This document shows, one piece after another, positions 25,020 through 33,940 of a stretch of 64,000 bases of DNA. The notes below the pieces were generated by a model that saw nothing but the letters and a program-made list of their open reading frames with translations, did no database searches and was not told where the DNA came from. Source of the stretch: Sandaracinus amylolyticus (GTDB lineage Bacteria; Myxococcota_A; Polyangia; Polyangiales; Sandaracinaceae); the NCBI RefSeq assembly GCF_021631985.1, contig NZ_CP070225.1, positions 5,146,001 to 5,210,000 of the forward strand, written 5' to 3'. Positions within the stretch are counted from its first letter, which is position 1; each line of letters opens with the position of its first letter. Made by a program: the position numbers and the translations under genes.

Positions 25020-26504
25020 GTGCGCATCGCTTCGATCCTCGCTCTCCTCGGCGCGCTCGTGGTCGCGCCCTCGGCGACCTCGGCGCAGGCGATCACCGAG
25101 CGCGAGGCCGTCTCGCGCGCGCTCGACGCGAGCCCTCGATTGCGCGCCGCGCAGGCCGACCTCGCAGGCTCGCGCGCGTCGGTGCGTGCGGCGGAGGGCG
25201 CGCGGACGCCCACGCTCGCGCTCACGGCGCAGGGGCACCACACCGAAGGCATGGCCGCCGCCGCGAACGGGCTGACGCGCCAGCAGCAGGACGGCATCTC
25301 GAGCGAGGCGACGGTCGCGATGACGACCGACCTCGGCACGACGATCGAGCTCGGTGTCGCGACCGGCGTCGCGTGGCGCTCGACCAACCTCGACCCCAGC
25401 CGCACGACGATCTTCCGCATCGGGCCGACGTACTCGGGGCAGGTGACGGTCGGCGTGCGCCAGCCGCTGCTGCGCGGCGCGGGCGACGACGCGACGCTGG
25501 GCACACAGCGTCAGGCCGAAGCGTCGCGGACCGCGGCGGAGCGCACGCTCGATCAGGCGATCAGCCAGCTCGCGCTCGACGTGGTCACCGCGCACCGCGA
25601 GCTCTGGTACGCCGAGCAGTCGCTCGCGGTGAGCGACGACGCGCTCGCGCTCGCGCGCCGCCAGCACGAGGAGGCGGAGCTCCGGCTGCGCGAGCTCGGC
25701 ACCGTCTCGCGCACCGAGGTGCTGCGCTACGCGTCGCAGGTCGCGAGCGCGGAGCGGGCGCGCGCGATGGCGCTGACGACGGTGGAGACGCGCGCCATCG
25801 AGCTCGGGCGGCTGCTCGGCATGGGCCCGGCCGAGGCGCGCGTGCTGCGCGCCGACGCAGCGGCGCTCGATCCCGTCGAGCCCTCGGCGCTCGCGATCCT
25901 CGCCGACGCGGCGCGCGCGAGCTCGAGCGAGCTCCTCGCGCTCGAGGCGGACATCGCCGCGGCGCGTGAGCGCGAGCGCACCGCGCGCGACGCCGATCAG
26001 CCGCGGGTCGATCTCGTCACGCAGCTCGCGGCAGGTCTGCTCTTCAACGACGAGACCCTCGGCACGCTGCAGCTCCCAGGCGATCGTCCCGCGTTCAGCG
26101 GCACGCTCGGCCTCGAGGTCGAGCTGCCGCTGGGATCGAGCCAGGCGGGGGCGGAGCGCGAGGTCGCGTCGGCGCAGCACGAGGCCGCGCTCGCGCGCTA
26201 CGAGGATCGCGCGCAGGAGATCGTCGGGCGCGCGGCGTCACTGCGCGCGACGCTGGTCGCGGCGGCCGAGCGCATCGCGCTCTCGGTGGAGGCGGAGCGC
26301 GCGGCGCGCGAGCTCGCGGAGGCGGAGCGCGAGCGGCTGCGGCTCGGCACGGGCACCGCGCTCGAGGTGCTCCAGGCGCAGCAGAGCGAGCGCGACGCGA
26401 CGCTCGAGCGGCTTCGCGCGCAGGCGGACTACGCGGAGGCGGAGGCGGAGCTCGCGCACATCACGGGCGCGCTCGCCGGCCGCTACGCAGGAGGAGTGTC
26501 GTGA
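25020..26504 (+). CDS. TolC-family outer-membrane efflux protein
   Basis: A 494-residue protein with a signal peptide (residues 1-24, ending S-A-Q-A), then two long repeats of alpha-helical, Ala/Glu/Arg-rich sequence typical of the TolC tunnel and short barrel strands (R-I-G-P-T-Y-S-G-Q-V-T-V-G). It should form the outer-membrane channel of the efflux pump encoded downstream. The start is a GTG at 25020, chosen because the signal peptide follows directly; no strong ribosome site is seen. Stop overlaps the adaptor start (GTGA). Confidence 0.88.
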   Translation: MRIASILALLGALVVAPSATSAQAITEREAVSRALDASPRLRAAQADLAGSRASVRAAEGARTPTLALTAQGHHTEGMAAAANGLTRQQQDGISSEATVAMTTDLGTTIELGVATGVAWRSTNLDPSRTTIFRIGPTYSGQVTVGVRQPLLRGAGDDATLGTQRQAEASRTAAERTLDQAISQLALDVVTAHRELWYAEQSLAVSDDALALARRQHEEAELRLRELGTVSRTEVLRYASQVASAERARAMALTTVETRAIELGRLLGMGPAEARVLRADAAALDPVEPSALAILADAARASSSELLALEADIAAARERERTARDADQPRVDLVTQLAAGLLFNDETLGTLQLPGDRPAFSGTLGLEVELPLGSSQAGAEREVASAQHEAALARYEDRAQEIVGRAASLRATLVAAAERIALSVEAERAARELAEAERERLRLGTGTALEVLQAQQSERDATLERLRAQADYAEAEAELAHITGALAGRYAGGVS

Positions 26505-27721
26505 CGAAGAAGAGGACGCGCGCGCTCGCGTGGGGCGCGCTCGTGGCGGTAGCGCTGATCGTCGCGGCGGGGCTCGCGATGACGATGCAGCGCGCGGACG
26601 CCGACGCGCCGAGGCCGACGGTGCGCGCCGAGCGCGGCGATCTCGTCGAGGTCGCGTCGGTGTCGGGCACGATCGAGCCGCACGCGCAGGTCGACGTGCA
26701 CTCGCGGCTCGCCGGCGAGGTCGTCGAGGTCGCGGTCGAAGAAGGGCAGTCGGTCGAGCAAGGCGACGTGCTCTTCCGGCTCGACCCCAGCGACGCGCAG
26801 CGCGCCCTCCGGACGGCGGAGAGCGAGGTCGTGCGGGCGCGCGCGGCGCTGGCCGAGGCGAGCGCGCAGGTCGCGAGCGCACAGGCGAGCGCGCGCGATG
26901 CGCAGGAGGACGCGCGGGTCGGAGAGCGTGGCGTCGAGCTCGGCCTCACCGCGCCCGACGCCGCGCGGCAGAGCGCGCACGATCGCGACGTCGCGGCGAC
27001 CCAGGTGGCGCTGCGGCGCGCGCAGGTCTCGAGCGCGCGCGCGCAGCTCGCGGCGGCGGAGCTCGCCGTGGAGGAGGCGCGCCGCAACGTCGAGCGCACC
27101 GACATCCGCGCGCCGTTCGCGGGCACGGTGCTCTCGGTCGGCGTCGAGCGCGGCTCGATCGTGAGCTCGCCGATGGGCAACGTGAGCGGCGGCACGACGC
27201 TCGTGACGATCGCCGATCTGCGCGACCTGCGGGTGATCGGTCAGCTCGACGAGGCGCAGATCGGGCGGGTGCAGGTCGGTCAGGAGGTGACGTTCCGCGT
27301 CGACGCGTACGCCGATCGGACGTTCGCGGGCCGTGTGCATCGGGTGAGCCCGCTCGGCGTGGTCGACACCAACGTCGTGGTGTTCGACGTCGAGATCGTC
27401 GTGACCGATCCCGACGTCGCGCTGCTGCGCTCGGGGATGAGCGCCGACGTCGAGATCGTGACGGCGCGGCAGGAAGGCGCGCTCCTGGTGCCGCTCACCG
27501 CGATCCGCAGCCGCGGCGCGGTGCGCGAGGTCGAGCTCGCCGGCGGCTCGCGTCGCGCCGTGCGCACCGGAGCGACCGACGGGGACCACATCGTCGTCGT
27601 CGAGGGCCTCGAGGAGGGCGACGAGATCGTCGCCGACTCGCGCTCGGCGCGCGCCTCGAGCGAAGCGCCGGCGCAGCGCTCGGGCCTGCTGCCCGGACCG
27701 CCGCGAGGAGGGCGCCGATGA
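26501..27721 (+). CDS. periplasmic adaptor of a MacAB-type efflux pump
   Basis: A 406-residue HlyD/MacA-like adaptor anchored by one N-terminal helix (A-W-G-A-L-V-A-V-A-L-I-V-A-A-G-L). It has a split lipoyl domain (H-S-R-L-A-G-E-V-V-E-V-A-V-E-E-G-Q-S-V and A-P-F-A-G-T-V-L-S-V), a coiled coil between them (about 98-190, Ala/Arg/Glu rich) and beta-barrel and membrane-proximal domains after. It links the ABC transporter to TolC. A GTG start overlaps the TolC stop and has AGGAGG upstream. Its stop overlaps the ATPase start (ATGA). Confidence 0.9.
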   Translation: MTKKRTRALAWGALVAVALIVAAGLAMTMQRADADAPRPTVRAERGDLVEVASVSGTIEPHAQVDVHSRLAGEVVEVAVEEGQSVEQGDVLFRLDPSDAQRALRTAESEVVRARAALAEASAQVASAQASARDAQEDARVGERGVELGLTAPDAARQSAHDRDVAATQVALRRAQVSSARAQLAAAELAVEEARRNVERTDIRAPFAGTVLSVGVERGSIVSSPMGNVSGGTTLVTIADLRDLRVIGQLDEAQIGRVQVGQEVTFRVDAYADRTFAGRVHRVSPLGVVDTNVVVFDVEIVVTDPDVALLRSGMSADVEIVTARQEGALLVPLTAIRSRGAVREVELAGGSRRAVRTGATDGDHIVVVEGLEEGDEIVADSRSARASSEAPAQRSGLLPGPPRGGRR

Positions 27722-28452
27722 CGCGCGTGCTCGAGGTCGACGGGCTCTCGAAGATCTATCACCCCGACACGCCCGAGCTCTCCGTGCGCGCAGTCGATCG
27801 CGTCTCGTTCGCGGTCGAGGCCGGCGAGTCGCTCGCGATCATCGGTCCCTCGGGCTGCGGAAAATCGACGCTGCTGCAGCTGCTGGGCTGCCTCGATCGC
27901 CCGACCGCGGGTCGCTACCTGCTCGGAGGCCGAGACGTGGCGGGGCTCGGCGACGACGAGCTCGCGCACGTGCGCAACGTGCACGTCGGTTTCGTGTTCC
28001 AGAGCTTCCACCTGCTGCCGCGCCTGAGCGCGGTGGAGAACGTCGAGCTGCCCCTGCTCTATCGCGCGACCGGCGAGGACACGCGCGCGCTCGCGCTCGA
28101 GGCGCTCGCGCGCGTGGGCCTGGCGCAGCGCGCGCGGCACCTGCCGAGCGAGCTCTCGGGCGGTCAGCGACAGCGCGTCGCGATCGCGCGCGCGCTGGTG
28201 ACCCGGCCCTCGATGTTGCTCTGCGACGAGCCGACCGGTGCGCTCGACAGCCGCACCGGCGAGGAGGTGCTCGCGCTGCTCTCGCAGCTCCACGAGGAGG
28301 GCGCGACCATCGTGATGGTCACCCACGATCTCTCGGTCGCGCGCGCGATGCAGCGCGCGATGTGGATGAAGGACGGGCACATCGAGGACGACGGGCCCTC
28401 GGAGCGCGTCGTCGCCGCGTTCGCGGCGGCGCACGCGAGGGAGGCGTCGTGA
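27718..28452 (+). CDS. ABC transporter ATPase (MacB/LolD type)
   Basis: A 244-residue nucleotide-binding protein with Walker A G-P-S-G-C-G-K-S-T, Q-loop F-V-F-Q-S-F-H-L-L, signature L-S-G-G-Q-R-Q-R, Walker B L-L-C-D-E-P-T-G-A-L-D and H-loop V-T-H-D. The pattern is that of MacB/LolD ATPases. Here it is separate from the permease, unlike fused E. coli MacB. Translationally coupled to both neighbours (ATGA and GTGA). Confidence 0.94.
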   Translation: MTRVLEVDGLSKIYHPDTPELSVRAVDRVSFAVEAGESLAIIGPSGCGKSTLLQLLGCLDRPTAGRYLLGGRDVAGLGDDELAHVRNVHVGFVFQSFHLLPRLSAVENVELPLLYRATGEDTRALALEALARVGLAQRARHLPSELSGGQRQRVAIARALVTRPSMLLCDEPTGALDSRTGEEVLALLSQLHEEGATIVMVTHDLSVARAMQRAMWMKDGHIEDDGPSERVVAAFAAAHAREAS

Positions 28453-29654
28453 GGCTCCGCGAGGTCGCGCGCAGCGCGATGCGCTCGCTGCGCGCGAACG
28501 GGATGCGCACCGCGCTGACCGCGCTCGGCACGATCATCGGCGTCGCGTCGGTGATCGTCGTGCTCGCCGTGGGCGAGGGCGCGAGCGCGGACGTCTCGAG
28601 CCGCATCCGCGCGCTGGGCACGAACCTGCTGACGATCCGCCCCGGCGCGGGCGGGTTCGGGCCGGTGCGCAGCGGGTCGGTCGAGACGCTCACGCTCGGC
28701 GATGCCGCCGCGATCGCGCGCGTGCCCGGCGTGGCCGCGGTCGCGCCCGAGGTGAGCGGCTCGGCGCAGCTCCGGTACCGCAGCGCGAACACGAGCTCGC
28801 AGGTGATCGGCGTGACCGACACGTACCTCGGGATCCGCTCGCTCGAGGTCGCGACCGGGCTCTCCTTCGACGCCCTCGACGACCGCGAGCGCCGGCGCGT
28901 GGTGATCCTCGGCGCGAACGTCGCGGACGAGCTCTTCGGCACGGCGAGCGCGCTGGGCGAGCGCGTGCAGATCCGCGGGATCGCGTTCCGCGTGATCGGA
29001 GTGCTCGAGCGCAAGGGCGACGCCGGCTTCCTGTCGCCCGACGACATGGTCCTCGTGCCGCTGGCGACGCACCAGGGTGTGCTCTTCGGTCAGGACCACC
29101 TCTCCACGATCAGCGTGCAGATCGAGGACGAGGGCGAGAGCGACGCGGTGCAGGCGAGCATCGAGGAGCTCGTGCGGCTGCGCCACCGGCTGCGGCCCGA
29201 TCAGGAGGACGACTTCTCGGTGCGCTCGCAGACCGAGATGCTGCAGACGATGGGCGCGGTGACCGGCACGCTGACGGCGCTGCTGGGCGCGGTCGCGCTG
29301 GTGTCGCTGATCGTCGGCGGCATCGGGATCATGAACATCATGCTGGCGTCGGTGCGCGAGCGGACGCGCGAGATCGGCGTGCGCATGGCGGTCGGTGCGC
29401 GGCGGCGCGACATCCTCCTGCAGTTCCTCGCGGAGGCGGTCGTGGTCTCGGCCGCGGGAGGCCTGGTCGGGCTGGCGCTCGGATGCGCGGGCGCGACTGC
29501 GATCGCGCGCTTCGGCGGATGGTCGACGGTGGTGCCGGCCTATGGCGTCGTGCTCGCCCTCGGCGTGTCGCTCGCGGTGGGCGTGGTGTTCGGCGTGGGC
29601 CCTGCGCGCAGCGCGGCGCGCCTCGATCCCGTCGAGGCCCTCCGCACCGACTGA
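28449..29654 (+). CDS. MacB-type ABC transporter permease
   Basis: A 401-residue permease with one N-terminal helix (L-T-A-L-G-T-I-I-G-V-A-S-V-I-V-V-L-A-V-G-E-G), a large periplasmic MacB core domain (about 45-270) and three C-terminal helices preceded by M-N-I-M-L-A-S-V-R-E-R-T-R-E-I-G-V-R-M-A-V-G-A, the FtsX/MacB signature. GTG start overlaps the ATPase stop. It closes a four-gene operon (TolC, adaptor, ATPase, permease) that probably exports drugs, peptides or a lipid-like compound. Confidence 0.92.
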   Translation: MRLREVARSAMRSLRANGMRTALTALGTIIGVASVIVVLAVGEGASADVSSRIRALGTNLLTIRPGAGGFGPVRSGSVETLTLGDAAAIARVPGVAAVAPEVSGSAQLRYRSANTSSQVIGVTDTYLGIRSLEVATGLSFDALDDRERRRVVILGANVADELFGTASALGERVQIRGIAFRVIGVLERKGDAGFLSPDDMVLVPLATHQGVLFGQDHLSTISVQIEDEGESDAVQASIEELVRLRHRLRPDQEDDFSVRSQTEMLQTMGAVTGTLTALLGAVALVSLIVGGIGIMNIMLASVRERTREIGVRMAVGARRRDILLQFLAEAVVVSAAGGLVGLALGCAGATAIARFGGWSTVVPAYGVVLALGVSLAVGVVFGVGPARSAARLDPVEALRTD

Positions 29655-29700
29655 GCGCAGCTCCCAGATCCGCTCACCCGCGAGCACTCCAACTGGATGC

Positions 29701-30966
29701 TCAGCGCCGCGCGGCAACGGCGCGCGCGTGCGCCTCGAGCCCCTCGAGGCGTGCGAGCTCCTCGAGCAGATCGGCCTGGGCCCGGATCGCCTCGCGCGAG
29801 TAGGCGATGAGCGAGGTGCGCACCACGAAGTCCCACACGCCCAGCGGCGACGCGAACCGCGCGGCCCCGCCGGTCGGCAGCACGTGGCTCGGGCCCGCGG
29901 CGTAGTCGCCCGCCGCCTCCGGCGTGTGATCCCCGAGGAACGCCGCGCCCGCTGCGCCGATCGACTCGAGCAGCGCCTCCGGCGCGCGCACCTGCAGGCT
30001 AAGGTGCTCCGCCGCCAGCGAGTCCGCGACGCGCGCCGCCTCCGCGAGATCGCCGGCCACGAACGCCCAGCCGTGCTCGCGGATCGACACCTCGGCGACC
30101 TCGCGCCGCGGCAGCAGCGCGAGCTGTCGCTCGACCTCCTGCGAGATCGCGCGCGCCTGCGCCTCCGAGAGCGTCACGAGCAGCGCGTACGCGTCCTCGT
30201 CGTGCTCGGCCTGCGAGAGCAGATCCGCGGCGACGACCTTCGGGTCCGCCTGATCGTCCGCGACCACCAGGATCTCGCTCGGGCCCGCGATCGAGTCGAT
30301 GTCGACCACGCCGAACACCAGGCGCTTCGCGCACGCGACGTAGATGTTCCCGGGACCGACGATCTTGTCGACGCGCCCCACGCTCTCGGTGCCGTACGCG
30401 AGCGCGCCGATCGCCTGCGCGCCGCCGCAGTCGACGACCTCGGTGACGCCCGCGATCTCCGCCGCCGCGAGGATCTCCGGCGTGGGCCGCGGCGTCGCGA
30501 GCACGATGCGCGGCACGCCCGCGACCGCCGCGGGGATCGCCGCCATCAGCACGCTCGACGGGTAGCGCGCCTTGCCGCCCGGCGCGTACACGCCCGCGGC
30601 CTTCACCGGACGCACCCGCAGCCCGAGCGAGACGCCGCCCTCTTCGTAGCGGAAGCCGGGCTCGCGCTGGTGCTCGTGGTACTTCCGGATGCGCGCGGCC
30701 GCCTCCTCGAGGCGCGCGCGGATCGCGGGATCGAGCGCGCGCGCCCCGGCGACGATCGCGTCGCGATCGAGCACGATGCGATCGAGCGTGCGCTTGTCGA
30801 AGCGCTCCGTGTACTCGTGGATCGCAGCGTCGCCGCGCTCGCGCACCGCGCGCAGGATCGCGCGCACCTCGGGCTCGACCCGCTCGAGATCAGCGTCGCC
30901 GCGCCTCGACAGCGACGCGAGCGCCGCGTCGTACTCCTTCGTCCCGCGCGCGTGGATCGTCAGCAT
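29701..30966 (-). CDS. hisD: histidinol dehydrogenase
   Basis: A 421-residue enzyme oxidising L-histidinol to L-histidine with two NAD+. Signature stretches are Y-A-P-G-G-K-A-R-Y-P-S-S-V-L-M, I-A-G-P-S-E-I-L-V-V-A-D, L-L-S-Q-A-E-H-D and the C-terminal G-P-S-H-V-L-P-T-G-G-A-A-R-F. Zinc and catalytic positions (Gln/His of S-Q-A-E-H-D and His of E-H-L-S) are present. No other his genes are nearby, so the pathway is split on this chromosome. Divergent from the CobW-type gene. Confidence 0.95.
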   Translation of the reverse strand: MLTIHARGTKEYDAALASLSRRGDADLERVEPEVRAILRAVRERGDAAIHEYTERFDKRTLDRIVLDRDAIVAGARALDPAIRARLEEAAARIRKYHEHQREPGFRYEEGGVSLGLRVRPVKAAGVYAPGGKARYPSSVLMAAIPAAVAGVPRIVLATPRPTPEILAAAEIAGVTEVVDCGGAQAIGALAYGTESVGRVDKIVGPGNIYVACAKRLVFGVVDIDSIAGPSEILVVADDQADPKVVAADLLSQAEHDEDAYALLVTLSEAQARAISQEVERQLALLPRREVAEVSIREHGWAFVAGDLAEAARVADSLAAEHLSLQVRAPEALLESIGAAGAAFLGDHTPEAAGDYAAGPSHVLPTGGAARFASPLGVWDFVVRTSLIAYSREAIRAQADLLEELARLEGLEAHARAVAARR

Positions 30967-31023
30967 GCGGCGCGAGATCTAGTGGCAATGACGCAGCGTG
31001 TCGATCGGACGTACCCTCGCGCG

Positions 31024-32076
31024 ATGCACGTCCAGGTGGTCGGGGGATTCCTCGGCGCGGGCAAGACGACGCTGGTGCGCGCCGCCGCACGCACCCTCGC
31101 CGCGCGAGGCGAGCGCGTCGCGGTGATCACGAACGACCAAGGGCACTCGCTGGTCGACACCTCGCTGTGCCGGCGCGACGTCGCGATGGTCGAGGAGATC
31201 GCAGGAGGGTGCTTCTGCTGTCGCTTCCCCCAGCTCGAGGCGGCGCTCGATGCCGCGGAGCGCGCGGGCGCCAGCGTGGTCCTCGCCGAGGCGGTCGGGA
31301 GCTGCACCGATCTCGTCGCCACCGTGCTCGCGCCGCTCGACGCACGACGGCGCGGGCGCGTGCGGATCGCGCCGCTCGCGGTGGTGGTCGATCCGTTCCG
31401 GCTCGCCGAGGTCGCGCTCGACGATGCCGAGGACGACGTCGCGTACCTCTATCGCAAGCAGATCGAAGAAGCCGACATCGTGCTCGCGAGCCGCGCCGAT
31501 CTCGCAGGGCCCGACGTGCGCGCGCGCATCACGGCGATGCGCCCGGGCGCGACGATCCTCGCGGTGTCGGGCACCACCGGCGCGGGGATCGACGCATGGC
31601 TCGCGGCGCGACCGAGCGAGCCCTCGGCGCCGCTCGACATCGACTACGAGCGCTACGCCGCGGCCGAGGCGCGGCTCGGTTGGTACGACGCGCGCGTCGA
31701 GGTGGCGGGCGCGGCCCACGATCCCGCGGTGTTCCTCGCGCGCTTCTTCACGGCGATCGCGGACGCGCCGATCGCGCACGTGAAGATGACGAGCGAGAGC
31801 GGCGCGCACGCCGCGCTGGTCGCGCGAGGGCGCGAGCCGCGGATCACGGTCGCGCGCGCAGCGGTGGAGCGCTCGGAGTGGCTGCTCAACGCGCGCGTCG
31901 CGCTCGCGCCCGACGTGCTCGAGCCGATGCTGCGCGCGGCGATCACGAGCGCGGCGAGCCCGGCGCGCGCCGAGCTGCGCGATCTGGCGTGCTTCCAGCC
32001 CGGGCGTCCGGTGCCGACGCATCGGCTCGCGCTCCGCGTGCTCCACGACGCCGCGAGCTGCGCGCCGATCGGGTAG
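31024..32076 (+). CDS. CobW/COG0523-family GTPase
   Basis: A 350-residue P-loop protein. G-G-F-L-G-A-G-K-T-T is the Walker A, the family metal-binding G-G-C-F-C-C-R-F lies at about 60-67, and switch/base-recognition motifs follow (A-E-A-V-G-S; S-R-A-D instead of the usual N-K-x-D). COG0523 proteins deliver metals or metal cofactors. An alternative in-frame ATG at 30988 would add 12 residues; the shorter form starts right at the P-loop strand and is preferred. The C-terminal third is not clearly a standard CobW_C domain. Client unknown; no metal-responsive site seen. Confidence 0.85.
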   Translation: MHVQVVGGFLGAGKTTLVRAAARTLAARGERVAVITNDQGHSLVDTSLCRRDVAMVEEIAGGCFCCRFPQLEAALDAAERAGASVVLAEAVGSCTDLVATVLAPLDARRRGRVRIAPLAVVVDPFRLAEVALDDAEDDVAYLYRKQIEEADIVLASRADLAGPDVRARITAMRPGATILAVSGTTGAGIDAWLAARPSEPSAPLDIDYERYAAAEARLGWYDARVEVAGAAHDPAVFLARFFTAIADAPIAHVKMTSESGAHAALVARGREPRITVARAAVERSEWLLNARVALAPDVLEPMLRAAITSAASPARAELRDLACFQPGRPVPTHRLALRVLHDAASCAPIG

Positions 32077-32077
32077 C

Positions 32078-32599
32078 TCAGGCGGGCGCGGACACCCGCA
32101 CGCGCACGTCGGGCTGGATGCGCAGCGTGCCCATCATCGCGCTGTACGGCGTGATGCCGAAGTCCGGCTGGTGCAGCGTCGCGGTCGCGACCCACTTGCC
32201 GCCTTCCTTCGCCACGCGCACCTGCACGTCGCGCTTGCGCCCGTGGAGCTCGAGCGCGCCGCGGATCACGAAGCCCTCGCCCTGCGGCTCGATCGCGCTC
32301 GACGTGAACACGACCTCGGCGTGGCGCTTGGTCTCGAGCACCTCGCCCTGGATGTTCGACTCGATCTTCTTCTTGTCGCGATCCGAGAGCGCGCCGGGGT
32401 TCGGCGTGCCTTCCTTCATCGCGTGCAGCACGCGCAGGCTCGTCGCCTCGAAGCGCGCCTCGACGCGTGTGCGCGCGTCGTCCCATTCGACGTGGAAGCG
32501 ATCGACGGCGATCTCGAGGTCGTGCGCGATGGCCGAGAGCAGGCCTTCCTTGAAGGTGTAGACCCGGCACCCGGCGTCGTTCTGCGTGAAGCGCGGCAT
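32078..32599 (-). CDS. YceI-family protein, no signal peptide
   Basis: A 173-residue lipocalin-like protein with YceI signs: H-D-L-E-I-A-V near residue 26, S-N-I-Q-G-E-V-L, and I-R-G-A-L-E-L-H-G-R-K-R-D-V. YceI proteins bind isoprenoid-type lipids. Unlike E. coli YceI there is no N-terminal signal, so it is probably cytoplasmic. It begins 14 bp after the stop of the gene at 32614 and is co-directional, so probably an operon. Its stop lies 1 bp past that of the convergent CobW-type gene. Confidence 0.85.
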   Translation of the reverse strand: MPRFTQNDAGCRVYTFKEGLLSAIAHDLEIAVDRFHVEWDDARTRVEARFEATSLRVLHAMKEGTPNPGALSDRDKKKIESNIQGEVLETKRHAEVVFTSSAIEPQGEGFVIRGALELHGRKRDVQVRVAKEGGKWVATATLHQPDFGITPYSAMMGTLRIQPDVRVRVSAPA

Positions 32600-32613
32600 C
32601 GGCGCACCATGTT

Positions 32614-33780
32614 CTAGCCGCCCTCGCCTCCGCAAGCGGTGATCGGCGGCTCGGGCGCGACGAGGCCCGCGAGCCAGCAGCGCTCGCACGCGATCGACGC
32701 GGGATCGCGGAAGCCCGTCCAGCGCGCCATCGCCTCGATCGACGCGTCGCCGATCGGACGGAACGCGACGCGGCCGCGCGCGAAGCGAGCGCGCACGTCG
32801 ATGCTCTCGGGCCGGCGCCCCACCTCGCGGCACCACACCCGAGCGCGCGAGCGGGTGAGCAGGCTCCAGCCGTCGAGGCCCGACGTGCGCCACCACCGCA
32901 GGTGCAGCGTCGTGCCCTCCCACGCGACACCGCCGCGCGCCCACGCGCGATCGAGCTCGACCACCAGCGCGACCCCGCCGCGCGACGGCACGAACCCGAA
33001 CGTCGCGACGCGCACCGACTCGCGCGACGTGTCGGCGAGCACCTCCGCGCTGCACGCGCCGAGCGCGCGGCACCCGACCGCGACGATCTGCGCCGAGCGC
33101 GCGCCCTGCGCGAGGACGAGGCTCCACGTGGTGCCGCCCGCGACGCGCACCGAGCGCAGCGTCGTGACCCGTCGCGCCTCGCCGCTCACCACGCGCGCCG
33201 CAGCGCGCTCGGCGGGCGCATCGCTGCGCGACGAACGATCGAGCGTGGGCAGCGCGGGCTCGCTGCCGAGCCAGTGCGACGCCACGAGATCGTCGACGAG
33301 ATCCGCGCTGGGCTCGAGCGACCACGCGCGCCGCAGCGCGCCCGCGGCCTCGGCATGGACACGCGGATCACGCGAGCCCCGCGCGAGGATCGCGCGACCG
33401 AGGAGGGCCTCGCAGCGAGCCCGCGCGTGACGTCCCGTGGAGCTCGTGGTCGTCGCGATCGCGCGCAGCGCCTGTCGCGCCAGCATCTCGGCCTCGGCGA
33501 CGTGCCCGCGCCACAGCGCATCGGAGCCCTGGGCGCAGAGCTCGTGGAGCGCGCCCGCATCGGGAGGCTCGACCGGCGGCGGCGCAGTCTCGACGGGGCG
33601 CGGCGCAGCGCGCGCAGTGGGTGGCGCGATCGTGGCGGCAGGACGCGCCGGCACGCGCTCGGTGACACCACGCGAAGCAGGCGCCGTCTGCGCGTGACCA
33701 GATCGCGGCGCGAGCATCGTCGCGAGGATTGCGACGACCACCATCCCCGCAGCCCCGAGCGCGCCACCGCCCCGCGCCAT
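32614..33780 (-). CDS. secreted hypothetical protein
   Basis: A 388-residue protein with a signal peptide (A-G-M-V-V-V-A-I-L-A-T-M-L-A-P-R-S-G-H-A-Q) and a proline/alanine-rich stretch (about 35-75). A short helical TPR-like part follows (W-R-G-H-V-A-E-A-E-M-L-A-R-Q-A-L-R-A-I). The C-terminal half is beta-rich, with W-S-L-V-L-A-Q-G-A-R and paired cysteines (C-R-A-L-G-A-C; C-E-R-C-W). The C-terminal beta part resembles AMIN-like domains in pattern, but this is not secure. No function is assigned. Confidence 0.7.
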   Translation of the reverse strand: MARGGGALGAAGMVVVAILATMLAPRSGHAQTAPASRGVTERVPARPAATIAPPTARAAPRPVETAPPPVEPPDAGALHELCAQGSDALWRGHVAEAEMLARQALRAIATTTSSTGRHARARCEALLGRAILARGSRDPRVHAEAAGALRRAWSLEPSADLVDDLVASHWLGSEPALPTLDRSSRSDAPAERAAARVVSGEARRVTTLRSVRVAGGTTWSLVLAQGARSAQIVAVGCRALGACSAEVLADTSRESVRVATFGFVPSRGGVALVVELDRAWARGGVAWEGTTLHLRWWRTSGLDGWSLLTRSRARVWCREVGRRPESIDVRARFARGRVAFRPIGDASIEAMARWTGFRDPASIACERCWLAGLVAPEPPITACGGEGG

Positions 33781-33940
33781 GCGACCCCCGTAGAGGAGAT
33801 CGCATAGGCACCGCGCCCACGAGACCCAGGGGGCGCACCGCTGCGGTTCGCATCCGGCCCCAGCCGGGCGCCGAAGGCGCGCGCTGCCGAATCGCGAGCG
33901 AACGAGCCGCGGCGAAGCGCGGATCGTCGCGCCTCCCGGC

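Noticed and set aside
24204-26180. Histidine kinase extension to about 1100 residues
   Set aside because: Upstream frame is antisense to the regulator, TolC and adaptor genes; the GTG overlapping the regulator stop is the natural start.
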